64,000 bases of DNA from contig NC_092673.1 of NCBI RefSeq assembly GCF_964355755.1, positions 35,287,648 to 35,351,647 on the forward strand, read 5' to 3'. A program made the translations under genes and the position numbers. Each line of letters opens with the position of its first letter. Within the stretch, counting starts at the first letter, position 1. This document shows positions 1 to 11,700 of the stretch, piece by piece. Source of the DNA: Antedon mediterranea. Taxonomy: Eukaryota; Echinodermata; Crinoidea; Comatulida; Antedonidae. Below the pieces are notes generated by a model, which worked only from the letters and a program-made list of their open reading frames with translations, had not been told where the DNA came from and did not search any database.

Positions 1-770
1 ACAAACATTTAGCACAGCCCGGGCTTCCACCTTTATGTAAAGCACACAATGACATCATTTTCTGTGTCGTATCAGTATACCGTAAGATTTTAGATTACTA
101 TACATCATGATCACTAGTAGTATATTTTTTTTTCACAATAATGGAAAGGATACACTCAGTAGGTACACATTAATGCCTAACTTTCAATAGAAGTTTGGAT
201 CGCAAAACAAGAACCCTGGTTTGTACTGTACAGTAGGAGACTGTGGTTTTCACTACGCAAGTAAATTGATCGACCAATCAGAAGTGCGGGTTTGAATAAT
301 CTGTCACTTGTGATTGGTCAAAATACTTACATTGCGTATACAGTACAGTACATCCTTGCGTTACTTCCTAGTGGGAACCAATCTTAAAGTGTTTAGTTAC
401 AATGTGTAATACAGACTTAGACAATCAGTTTTGCCATCCTGATTTAAGTCTGCTGTATGGTGTCACTTTCAATTTAGCCATGTTCACCAATCTAGTTCTG
501 TCACATTATGTATTATCAAGTATCCAATATAACTTAATTAGGATGGAGTATAGATTTCAATACATCTGAATGCATTCAATCATCATTATAATACAATTAT
601 TAACAACAAACGTAGAAGCTATACAAATCTATCTGGAAAAACTCAATTTAAAATGCATTAATATTATTATTAGGAACTAATTCCATTGTTAAAGCTTTAA
701 ACACCCTACAGTACTGTACCTACTGTACCTATTGTAATCCACATCCAACTCTAACAATGGTAGATTATTG
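1..770. other. Intergenic sequence, no gene seen
   Basis: AT-rich sequence with no open frame of note on either strand and no splice-linked exon set. It could be the 3' flank or an intron of a gene to the left, but nothing here shows that. Short GTACTGTAC-type motifs recur, as elsewhere in the window. Confidence 0.5.
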
Positions 771-1154
771 GGTGGTTATTGTACAGGTGCTTGTAGGAAG
801 TCACTTGTGATGACTGACAACCAAACTACATCATATTAATGTATTGTGTGCATGTGGCAATACTGAGATACGTCTCTTTGCTGCTTACAGCACCTTGAGG
901 TGGTTATTATACAGGTGCTTTTAGGAAGTCACTTGTGATGACTGACAACCAAACTACATCATATTAATGTATTGTGTGCATGTGGCAATACTGGGATATG
1001 TCTCCTTGCTGCTTACAGCACCTTGAGGTGGTTATTGTACAGGTGCTTTTAGGAAGTCACTTGTGATGACTGACAACCAAACTACATCATATTAATGTAT
1101 TGTGTGCATGTGGCAATACTGGGATATGTCTCCTTGCTGCTTACAGTACCTTGA
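771..1154. repeat. 128-bp tandem repeat, 3 copies
   Basis: Three head-to-tail copies of a 128-bp unit start at 771, 899 and 1027. Each begins GGTGGTTATT and ends near CAGCACCTTGAG. Only a few substitutions separate the copies, so the expansion is recent. No coding potential. Confidence 0.9.
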
Positions 1155-1290
1155 GACAGGTTTGATGATTTCTACTGTAGGTTCAGGTGACAACTTCAAT
1201 TGACCTGATCTAGGTTGGACATTCGTCCATGGTCTTTGCAAATAAAAGCTTCCTATTGCCGCAGGTGGATTCTGTAAACCTACACTTCTA

Positions 1291-1446
1291 AAGGTCTGTC
1301 TACACTATCAAACTAAGTGTTATGTACCCAAGTATGGTAGTGTCTTGATATGCCAAAATATAGTAGTGATATGACATCATCATGTCAATGTATATGGTCA
1401 CATCACATTTTTTGTCACATAAAGTTTGATAGTGTAGACAGGGCTT
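1291..1446. mobile_element. MITE-like palindromic element, family A, copy 1
   Basis: Both ends carry the same inverted sequence: a CTGTCTACACTATCAAAC-like left end and a GTTTGATAGTGTAGACAG-like right end. The interior has the family signature (ATATGGTAGTGATATG, TGACATCATCATGTC, CACATCACATTTTTTGTCACA). At least five further copies lie at 11491, 16603, 39644, 40372 and 42132. Small size, lack of coding capacity and inverted ends fit a non-autonomous DNA transposon. No target duplication could be read with confidence. Confidence 0.75.
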
Positions 1447-2857
1447 AACACCATGGACATCATAACATTTTCCCTGAACTGCAGTACAATTTAATTAAAC
1501 TTTACAAAAAAAAAAAAAGTTAAAATCAACCTGATGGGATACTTCAAAGCACCAAGAAATGACCAGTTCTCTTACATGTGTACAGCGACACCTTGGAAAT
1601 AGACATCAAACATATGAGATCTTATAACAATGACATCCTATGATATTTTAATACTTGGGTTATTATTTGAACCATGAACAATACAAAAAAAATGAAATAA
1701 ATATTCTAAACTCTGTAAAAACTAAAATAATATATAAACTAAACAACTTTAATAAAACAAAACAATAATGTGTTTAAATCTAATCAGCAAACAAGTTTAC
1801 ATCTAATTAGCAAACATCTTTCTTCATTCTAACTAATTAATTACCAATTTTGACTAATTGAATACAAGTCAGTAAATTAGAGGTTGGTGAAGTGACTTGC
1901 ATTGCAATTAAGCACGCATTAAAATCGTAAGAGCATTTTATGACGCACTAGCACTGTTATTAACAAGGTAGTTATAATTCATCCTAGCAAATTGCTTTGC
2001 ACAGTTAAAACATGAAATTATGTTTTAACACAAAAATTATAACATTATTTTTGCTAGGCAGAGAAACTCTAAACTACCCAAGGATTATATTGGAAATTAA
2101 TGTTTAAACAGTAAGGTATTAAGGAAGTCTGCGAGAAAAGCCTGCAGAATCTTTTTCTTGATATTAAATATACAGACAAAACATTCTACAATTTCCAAGG
2201 TTGATTTTGCAAATTGAATATAATTTTCAGCCACATTTTCTTAAAATCGATGAATGAATTATATTGCATAAAATCAATTATTTTAAATAATATTGCTGTA
2301 CTGTATGCAATAGTGATCTTTCTAATGAACTTAATAATTATATAATAATATTTAATAATTATATAATAATATTAATAATAATTATAATATTTAATCACTT
2401 TAATTTTAATACAGTTGAGTATGCCTTTTATAATGTGTGTGTTATTTTGATTTTTAAAAAAATAATATTATTACTGTGTGCAAGTAATCTTTCTAATGAA
2501 CTTCATAATAGCAATCGCTTTCAGCATGCATTTGATAATGTTGTTATGTAATTTTTCGTTTAATTCCTAATATTTCAGGCTTTATAATACAGTATTATAA
2601 AAGTGCATTATCCAAATCTCAATGACCTTCACACTACAGTATAACAATAAAATGTCAGAAAAAAGAAAGAAAAAAGTATGAATTCAAAAGATGAGTTTTC
2701 AAAGCTGCCTTAAATTTAAATAAGCAAATAAAGTTGCCAGCATTAATATATTTTGTGTTATTTAGATTTTACAGAAAATAACTTTTATACTGTGTGCCTT
2801 ACTAAAAAATATATTTGTAGGCCTACTGTATGTTTTATAATAGAAATATACTTGTTG
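1447..2857. other. Intergenic AT-rich sequence
   Basis: No gene seen. There is a short homopolymer at about 1506 and a very AT-rich stretch with ATAATAATATT motifs at 2330-2400. Nothing else stands out. Confidence 0.5.
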
Positions 2858-2920
2858 TGGTCAGCATCATGAAAGTGGTCAGCATCATGAAAGTGGTTGT
2901 CTGAAATTCTGTGATGAACG

Positions 2921-3033
2921 GGGCTGACCACTATGGGCTGACCACTATGGGCTGACCACTATGGGCTGACCACTATGGGCTGACCACTATGGGCTGACCA
3001 CTATGGGCTGACCACTATGGGCTGACCACTATG
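2921..3033. repeat. 14-bp minisatellite, 8 copies
   Basis: Eight nearly perfect copies of the 14-mer GGGCTGACCACTAT. Just upstream (2858-2895) an 18-bp unit containing GTGGTCAGCATCATGAAA occurs twice. The units share GTGGTCAGC on opposite strands, so the two arrays may be related. Confidence 0.9.
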
Positions 3034-3188
3034 GCAAGAATCCAGAGAACTGTACAGTAATTACCAACAAATTTCAAATAATCTTAATTGTACAATACAA
3101 CAAAACATGATGTACAGTGTGCAAATGCATTGCCATGCAATGTTGCTCTCCATCTACTACTGTATCATCACATATTTTGTTATTAGGA

Positions 3189-3650
3189 AGGTTTCGCAAC
3201 CGTACGAATACGATAACGAAAACGTCACACATTTGTGAAACTTTTGAGCTGATCCCTATTTCATATTCGTAAAGCGTATTCGTGTTGACGAATATTATCA
3301 CCAGTCATATTCGTAACTACAAAACAAGTATAGTTTTTGATCTATTTTGCACATTTTGCATTTGAATCAGAAATGATTTAGATTTATTGAAAGTAATTTA
3401 CTAAAATGCTAGGTCAATTTTGATAAATAGCAGTTTTTAAAGTCCTAACTCGCTTTAATGTTACGCTAGGCCTAGACAGCAAAGCACCGAGCAACACATA
3501 CCTGCGCTTGGCACAAATTTACCGCAGTTATATTTTTGACGGCGTCCTAAATATTTTGTTGCCATGTCAGATTTTTAATGGCTTACGAAAACGAATACGT
3601 GTGCGTGATGTATCCGTTTTTGTTATCGTATTCGTAAGACTGCGAAACCT
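3189..3650. mobile_element. Inverted-repeat DNA element (AGGTTTCGCA ends)
   Basis: The left end AGGTTTCGCA is followed by TACGAATACGATAAC. The right end is its imperfect reverse complement (GTTATCGTATTCGTAAGAC then TGCGAAACCT). The interior is non-coding; a minus-strand open frame over the left end is a by-product. Fits a non-autonomous DNA transposon. No clean target duplication seen. Confidence 0.7.
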
Positions 3651-4104
3651 CTCTATTGAATTATGAAGAAATTATGTACTGTACAGTTAAACGCTATTCA
3701 TTTGATCTAACAATATAGGTTGATTGTTATTCATTTAGGTTGAATATTGATTACTCTGTTTCCTTATATAATTCAGTTCTTTGTTCTGAAACCTAGCTAG
3801 CATAATGTGAACTTTATAGCTGTACTCATTGCATGGTAAAATTGTTATACTGTGATAGTTATAATGAAAATAGGTTTACTGTACACTGTGATGGGATTGA
3901 GAATAAAAATGAATTTGTCTTTATTATTATCGATTTATAAATAATTCTTAAATGCATACGATCATCTACTGTAGTTAATATTCAGCTAAGAAATTTGGAT
4001 TGACTGTAGATCAAATGGTCATATAGGTCAGATTAGCCCACTAGGAGGTTAATCCCTTCTCTTTTTTTAAATAGTGATAATAGAAATCTGTTATTGTGTA
4101 CTGT

Positions 4105-4412
4105 ACATACATGCATTGTCCATTCATCATTAGCATGGCAATATGCTTACATACATGCATTGTCCATTCATCATTAGCATGGCAATATGCTTACATACAT
4201 GCATTGTCCATTCATCATTAGCATGGCAATATGCTTACATACATGCATTGTCCATTCATCATTAGCATGGCAATATGCTTACATACATGCATTGTCCATT
4301 CATCATTAGCATGGCAATATGCTTACATACATGCATTGTCCATTCATCATTAGCATGGCAATATGCTTACATACATGCATTGTCCATTCATCATTAGCAT
4401 GGCAATATGCTT
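4105..4412. repeat. 44-bp tandem repeat, 7 copies
   Basis: Seven essentially identical copies of a 44-bp unit start at 4105, 4149, 4193 and so on. Each contains ACATACATGCATTGTCC and ends GGCAATATGCTT. Copies are too perfect and contiguous for CRISPR-type spacing. Likely a length-polymorphic minisatellite. Confidence 0.95.
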
Positions 4413-5551
4413 AATATTCGACTGTTCTGTTTTGAGGCAAACGTCCCTTAAACTCCTTGCAGTTTCTATCTGCATATCAATTTTATTCCATAAATAAGCG
4501 ACATGTGGGCTGTACAAACTCAGTCAAATTATGCAAAAATCATCATTTTTCAGCATGTTTTTTTAATTTTCTCCACTAATATAATAACTGTCGGATTTAC
4601 CTGGTTCAAACGGTAAAATATGTAACAAAATGAAAGCTTCATATTATTACTTAAATATGTATTATCGTCGGAATTTTTAAAGTTCAAATATTGAGGAAAA
4701 TAAAAAGTAAAAAATGTTGTTTTATGAAATTAAACAGAAAACATGACATTTTAATGCAAAAAAATTGTGTGTCGATGTAAATTTGACTAGCGAGACAGAT
4801 CCGCACGGTTTTGCTTCATGATTAGGTGTACCACATAAGCCTGGTAACTTCCATTTTATCAGATTGTAATCGCAACACTAGTATTAGTAGTGCTTACAGT
4901 GTATGGTTCTAAACAACAGTTATCACATTAACATTTGTACAGTATATGCATTAAAAACATTGCTTTACTGTACTATTAAACTTGTGTTTGAATAAACTAA
5001 TCCCGTTTTCATGACAGTGACACCGATATAATGAGACTACCCTATCAATAATGGAAGCATCCAAATCTTCCAGCGGTAAACAACTACAGCTCGCGTACAA
5101 AGTTTGCAGTGCAATTACTGGAGCGTGAAAGCTGTGCGCACTGCAGTTTGCACTGAATTAAATTGCACTAAACTTAATACGACAAAATTGATATGAGCAA
5201 TGCAAATAAATATTTCGCGAATAGTTTAAGCAATGCAAGCAACTTTAATGAATACATGGTCTCCTAACGTAACTAGTATCAAATTGAATGGATTGGGTAG
5301 TGATTTAGAGAGAATTATCTACTTGAAACAAACATAGAAAGATTTGAAGTTGGGACTTGCTTGCAGGTCTAGTATGCATCGACTCTGGCTCTATTTGACT
5401 GTCTTACAGTACAGATTATAAAATAACAAGCATTTAATTGTTGTATGTCTGCACATCTACAGTACCAATTAACATGCTTTGCATGGAATACATGATGTAT
5501 CACAACTCCCGATTGCTTTGCATACAGAAGAATAGAACCCTCTTTTTTTTT
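4413..5551. other. Intergenic sequence, no gene seen
   Basis: AT-rich sequence with stop codons in all frames and no recognisable exon, RNA gene or repeat family. Confidence 0.5.
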
Positions 5552-5725
5552 ATTGTTATTGGTAACGGTAAGAGGAAAACCATGTAGCCTGTCTCACGTA
5601 TAATTTAATATATATCTACCCTGAGCGGAAACTGCCTGTCCGCTCTGTATTGTGTGTAAATGGTCAAAAGGAATAACATAGATTCTATATTTTTATTACC
5701 GTTACCGCTTGTGTAAATTGGCCTT
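5552..5725. mobile_element. MITE-like element, family B, copy 1
   Basis: The reverse complement of this segment aligns along its length with 29264-29428. Shared blocks include ATATAGAATCTA, GACCATTTACACACAAT, CGGAC.GGC.GTTTCCGCT and a GGCCAATTTA end followed by a TAACGGTAAG-type end. Two copies in opposite orientations with short inverted ends suggest a small non-autonomous DNA transposon. Confidence 0.65.
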
Positions 5726-6482
5726 GAATTTAAGGGGACTCTGAAACAATTAACCAGGGAAAATGTATGTTCTATTAAGGGAACATCTACAGTATTTAAA
5801 GCCGCCTGTTTCCTACTAATTTAGGACGCAACACAGGGTTACTGTATTTAAGTGGAATGCAAGTTGACCAATCACAAAGGATAGATTATTCAAACGGTAA
5901 CCTGTCAATGGTAAACTCACTTGTGATGACGACATTGCATTGCGTCACGGTTGGACCTAAGGTTATAGGGACGCTTTGTTACCAAATGTACTAAATTACT
6001 AAAATACTCGCAGTCAACATACATAAATCCCTTTTTATGTAACTATTCGGAATAAATACTATACTCTAAACTGTAAATGCATTCATATATTAATCACTGT
6101 ATTACATATTATTAAAGTTCAATATACCAATTGTATTACAGTATTGTAGTTGCTGACTAATACCAATAAAGATAACCACACCCAGTCATAATAATTCATA
6201 CGTTATTTAAAAGAATGAATTTTCCAACTGATTAAAAACCTTTGTCAATGTCACACTATAGTGTACAATAGTCACATATATTGTACAGTAACACTGTATA
6301 TTTAATTGGTTTGCTGCATTAACTAAGTACTTTATCTCAATTACTATAATTCTAAAAAATCCATTGATTCTTAAAATATTCCTTGAAATCAAATCAAACT
6401 AACATTTATTTCTCTTTTCTTAATAATATCAATCAATGTACAGCAAATTTAAAAGGATGAATGAAATAAAAAAAAACAAAAG

Positions 6483-6730
6483 ACAGGCAGGCTGCATAGA
6501 AACAAAATGTGATGACTAAACAAAATAGAGAAAAGACAAAAAGCATTAGAAAAAACAAAAGACAGGCTGCCCAGAAACAAAATGTGATAATAACTAAACA
6601 AAATAGACAAAAGACAAAAAGCATTAGAAAAAACAAAAGACAGGCTGCCCAGAAACAAAATGTGATAATAAATAAACAAAATAGAGAAAAGACAAAAAGC
6701 ATTAGAAAAAACAAAAGACATAGAAAGAAC
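6483..6730. repeat. 75-78-bp tandem repeat, 3 copies
   Basis: Three copies of a purine-rich unit containing GAAACAAAATGTGAT and AAAGACAAAAAGCATTAG start near 6499, 6574 and 6652. The units leave long open frames on both strands; the encoded strings are low complexity and I do not regard them as genes. Confidence 0.9.
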
Positions 6731-6742
6731 ATGCAACAAAAA

Positions 6743-6856
6743 TTGGCTCAATTGGTCAAACTGGTGATCTTGTTGCAGGCTTGGCCCAATTGGTCAAACT
6801 GGTGATCTTGTTGCAGGCTTGGCTCAATTGGTCAAACTGGTGATCTTGTTGCAGGC
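6743..6856. repeat. 38-bp tandem repeat, 3 copies
   Basis: Three adjacent 38-bp units start TTGGCTCAATTGG or TTGGCCCAATTGG and end TTGCAGGC. They begin only about 15 bp after the preceding purine-rich array, making a compound minisatellite locus. Confidence 0.92.
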
Positions 6857-8480
6857 TTGAGAAGTCTCATTTATCTAACTTAATTAAAATGTCTATATAC
6901 AGTAAAAGGTTCAATTAATTAAAGTTTAAAACACAGTGGTTAATGCACATCAGCTAGTTGTTATTTTACTGCATGAAGCCAAAGTCTGTCAATCTATATA
7001 ATTAAATCTTGCCAGGCCAGGCAAATAATATCATTTAAGTGCATATATTAGGGTCATACTCTATTAATTATCCTTTTCTATAGACAATTGTATTATTAAA
7101 AATAACGTACTACTAAGCACTGGATATAAAGATTTAGATGTCTGTAGAAAGTCATGCCTGAACAAAATCGTACAAATCTTATAGCCAGCTTCTTAGTATT
7201 TCACACTACTCTATATGATGATTGAATACACAAGACAAAATCAAACACTATTAAAATAATGTACAAAATTAAAGGTACAGAAAGGAGTTGTCATGTTATT
7301 GTTAGACACAATGGCTATGAGAATGTGAACCTCACATGTACAGTACAATCTGTTTCTAGCCTCCAAATGTCTTTATATGAAACATTTCATGTCTACCAGC
7401 TACACCAACTTATCTTTGTGTATAATTGCTTCCCTCAAATAAATTCCCCTTGCCTGCCCATAAAACATCATTGGAAAGTTATCAAAATTCTATGAACAGT
7501 TCAGAATTAGTACTTGTATTGCAGGTTTTATATTTCACAACATAAATTAAACAAGACTTGGTTTTAGATACAGAACGGCCTTCAACCACACTGATTGTGA
7601 TTGGTCCTCATAACAACCATCAAAATCACAAGATAGAATAAAAAAAAATTGGTTAGGCGGGCATAGGCCTAAAAAGAATAATCAAAATAAGACAATCTAA
7701 CAACAGGATGCTGAGCTGCGGAGATCAAAGGGTTTATCTGTGGCTGCGACACGATTAGTTCCACACAGCCCCTTAACTTTTTGACTGATTTTTTATTGAC
7801 CAATTGGCTTCCTCAAATCTTTGGATTAACAGACACCACGCCGCGGAGAATATGTACATAGTTAGTACAGTACTGTTGGTATTTGTTGCAGCCAGACATA
7901 AGATCAAAGTTCCTACATGTACAGTATCTTGGCAAGTCGAGCTCAGTGTCCTGTTGATCGAACCCACCACAACTGTTGGCTCCAACCAGCTAAAATGGGA
8001 TCTTCCTAAATAGTACTGTACATGGCATGCACGTTTTTAACCAAACAATCAATACGATAATAAAGGATTCATTCAGTTAATACACCCGTTAAAAAAATAA
8101 AAACAACCTGTTGACATTTTAACTATTTATACTGTATATCAATACAATTATGGTAACTGATTAAATAGTAATTACACTACATTATTACTAACTAAGCAAT
8201 AGCATATTGCCACTAATATAGGATGTGACAGTTGGTAGGCCTATGCATTGTTATTTAACTGAACACTCCACCAAAACAGAAGTGTTCAGTCAGGTTGGTA
8301 AGCCTAACATAGCCTTTTTCTATAACTTAAGCCTAGGCCTACCATGTTTTAAGCCTTTATTTAACAATCATATATTTACAGACATACACAAAAAGCAGGT
8401 CACCTATACTTACTAAAATACAGATGCAACAATTATACAAAATTTAAAGCTGTGTGAAGTGAAGTCTTGTTTTTTTCTAA
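6857..8480. other. Intergenic sequence upstream of XAB2
   Basis: No gene seen. Open frames at 7259-7495 and 7773-8013 are short, overlap on both strands and resemble nothing recognisable. Confidence 0.45.
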
Positions 8481-8708
8481 GAATTTAGATCCTCTCTTCC
8501 AGCAGCAAAAAACCCTAAACACTCTCTCTCTAGCCTGCCAATTTTCGTCAATTGAAGGTTGCCCGCGCTATAGCTGCTGATTGGCTAATTTATGTTGAGC
8601 ATGCGCTAAAACGTTTAACAAACGACGTGTGCGCTGGTGGTGGTGTTATATTTTTTATGTGAACTTTTTAGAGCCATCCTTTAAAATACACATTTGTCCA
8701 ACGTAAAT
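8481..8708 (+). promoter_or_regulatory. Probable XAB2 promoter and 5' UTR
   Basis: This 230-bp block lies directly before the XAB2 start codon and is richer in GC and CpG than its surroundings. It holds an inverted CCAAT box (GATTGG near 8579). No TATA box at a convincing position. The promoter call is by position and composition only. Confidence 0.35.
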
Positions 8709-11700
8709 ATGCCGGAATTAAGGAATAAAGATAATTTAATGTTTGTAAGTTATTTTTTAACGAATCGACCTTATATCATATGATTTAATATTCGTTAACA
8801 CCACTGTTTTATTTAGAATACACAGGCCTAGCTAAGCATGTGTCGCTCACAGAAGAACGTTTTGATAGTCAAGGCTCAGAAAAGACTTTCCCCCCTTTGT
8901 AATTTGTAACTTGGTGCATACACCAGGCCTAGCTTTTTATTTTTACTCCTTGTACATCTGTTACTGATATGCATATTGTAACACTGTACATGCATTAATT
9001 ATTTAAGATCTTTGTATTAATTCAATCAATCATTAATTAATAAATCATTAATTTTAAATAGGCCTAGGCCTAATCATTAATTGGTAGGCCTAGCTAGTTA
9101 GTAAGTAGCCTACCTAGCTAGGCCTACTGTATATATAGTTTTTTCAACTTTAAATAGGCTTAGGCTGGCTATCTAGGCCTAGATCGACTGAGGCTATTTA
9201 TTATCGCCGTGGCTAAAGATACGGTACTGTATTCTAACTTCTGTTTACTAAAGGTACGGTAAAATTGCATTACGTCATAACCAGCCAATGGGGTGCTGGT
9301 ACGTGTGTGATGTCATCGTATAAGGACTTTGGATTTTTTTTTCATATCGCGAAAACAGTATCAACCGCATTTTCTTTATGCTTCATTTATCGCTATTATC
9401 GCCGTCGTGTGTGACAAAAACTAAATGTAGCCTACGTCTGTTATTATTTTGTTTAAAAGCCAAAACATGTTGATTTTAATTCTAGAATACAGAAAACCGT
9501 TTCAAAAGAGGCCTACGTACTATAACCTCATTATATGAGTTTGTTTGTGTGTAGGGAAAGCGATGCCAGGCTGGGGCCAGCTGCATGTGTGCGCTGATGA
9601 TTGACTCAGCCCTGGGGCTACTGTCTAAAAATCATAGTATTTGAGGGCCCCTTTATTGTCCGCATTTGCTTGTTGTTTATGGTCACCATTGTAAACAAAG
9701 TTTAATAAAAAATATAGGCCTAAAGGCCATTTGGAATAAAAATAAAACCCTCATCAGCGCACACACATCCATGCAGCCTGGCGCCGCCGACAGGAATTCT
9801 CTACATACAACAGACGCGATATGAAAAAAATCCTTATATGATGACGTCACACACGTACCAGAACCCCATTGGCTGATTATGACGTAATGCAATTTTACCG
9901 TACCTTTAGTAAACAGAAGTTAGAATACGGTACCGTATCTTTAGCCACAGCGATTTATTATTGGCACTGTAAAAAACAGTGCATCTAAATAGTCTAATAA
10001 TACCTTGTTTTCTAGGCAAACAAAGTTGATTATTCTGCATAGATAACTAGCTAGGTGCACCGACTGCTGAACATGATGATAGAAAACAACTTAGACGGAC
10101 AGTCAAATGTGTCAATAGAAAATAATAAATTACACCAAATGAAGAAAACAAATTTTTGTTTATTTCATGATATGTCATAGCTGTCTGTGTCAATACTATG
10201 TCAGTGTGCTAGTAAACTAATTATTTAAATATAGAATTCATTTTTTTTTTAAACCGAAACAATTATCTTGAAACAGGAAGAAGATGACCTTCCTTATGAA
10301 GAGGAAATTATACGTAACCCATACTCTGTGAAATGTTGGCAACGCTACATTGAACATAAAGCTGAAGGGCCACCAGCACCTCTCAATCTAATCTATGAAC
10401 GTGCTCTAAAGGGATTACCTGGAAGGTGAATAATTAGACATGTATTGTCCCCCAAAAACATGAAAAATGAAGATTAATTAAATCAGACTTTGAATAGGCC
10501 ATTTTGTGTTTTTAAGTTAATCATTTCCTTAGAAAAAAAAAAGCTTTCACTTATAAAAAGACATACAAAAAATCCAACCAAGAACCCATTGGCTGGCAGC
10601 CAACTTGAATACATTTTGCTTTGAATTAACATCTTTTTCTGGTAAATAATTTTTTTTTCTGATCCTATTTATGGTCAAACTGAATAACTATTCTGTGACA
10701 TTAAAATGACATATTCAACACAAAATTTGAAAAAAAATGTGTTCAGGGGGACAATATATGTTTAATGCAATTTACATTTTTTTCAATTGGATATTTTTGT
10801 GATCAATATGAACAGAAATTATCTGCTACACAGTGTAACCTAAATAATCATTCCTAATAATTATCCCTTTTTTATTCCAGTTACAAGTTATGGTACAACT
10901 ACTTGAAAGTTCGCCGGAAGCAGATCAAAGGGCGCTGTATAACTGATCCAGCCTACGAAGACGTAAACAATGCATTTGAAAGAGGATTGGTTTTTATGCA
11001 TAAGGTATGAAAAATAAACAAGAATAATGCTGTGGAAAAGAATTTCATGTGAATTTTAAGATCTAAATAATATAAAGACAAATTGAGAGTGTATGCCTTT
11101 CGTGTGGAGTTGTAGACTACACTACATGTTTAACTCAAATCCACTCCACTCTTTCAAGAATTTGTTTGTGTTAAGTAACCTGTGTTACTATTTATCTGTC
11201 CTGTGAAAACAAATTGTCTATGGATCCTAGTATCCTATATTTAAAAAAATTATATCTGTTTCAGATGCCTCGCATTTGGTTGGATTATTGCCAGTTCTTG
11301 ATGGATCAATGCAAGGTCATCCGAACCAGACGAACATTTGACAGAGCATTGAGGGCGCTGCCCATCACACAGCATAAACGAATCTGGCCGTTGTACATAA
11401 AGTTCATTGTTGCGCATCCTTTGTATGAGACGGCTGTGAGAGTGTACAGACGCTTCCTGCAGGTATTGTAGCAAACTAGTATTTACAATAAAGTTCTGTC
11501 TACACTATCAAACATGATGATGTCATATCACTACCATATTTGGGCACATCACATTTGTCATGTAACTAGTTTAATAGTGTAAACAGAGCTTTAGAATATA
11601 AAGCTTGTTCTAACACTATGAGCAGTATGACTTCAGTTTTTCACCTTTAAAGAAACTGACTTAATATCGTGTCTTCTCATCGTGTCTTTTATAGCTGTCT

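Noticed and set aside
4105-4412. Regular repeats that could suggest a CRISPR array
   Set aside because: Units are contiguous and identical without variable spacers, and this is animal DNA.
6433-6805. Long open frames on both strands
   Set aside because: They lie in the 75-78-bp and 38-bp tandem arrays; products are low-complexity strings in several frames.
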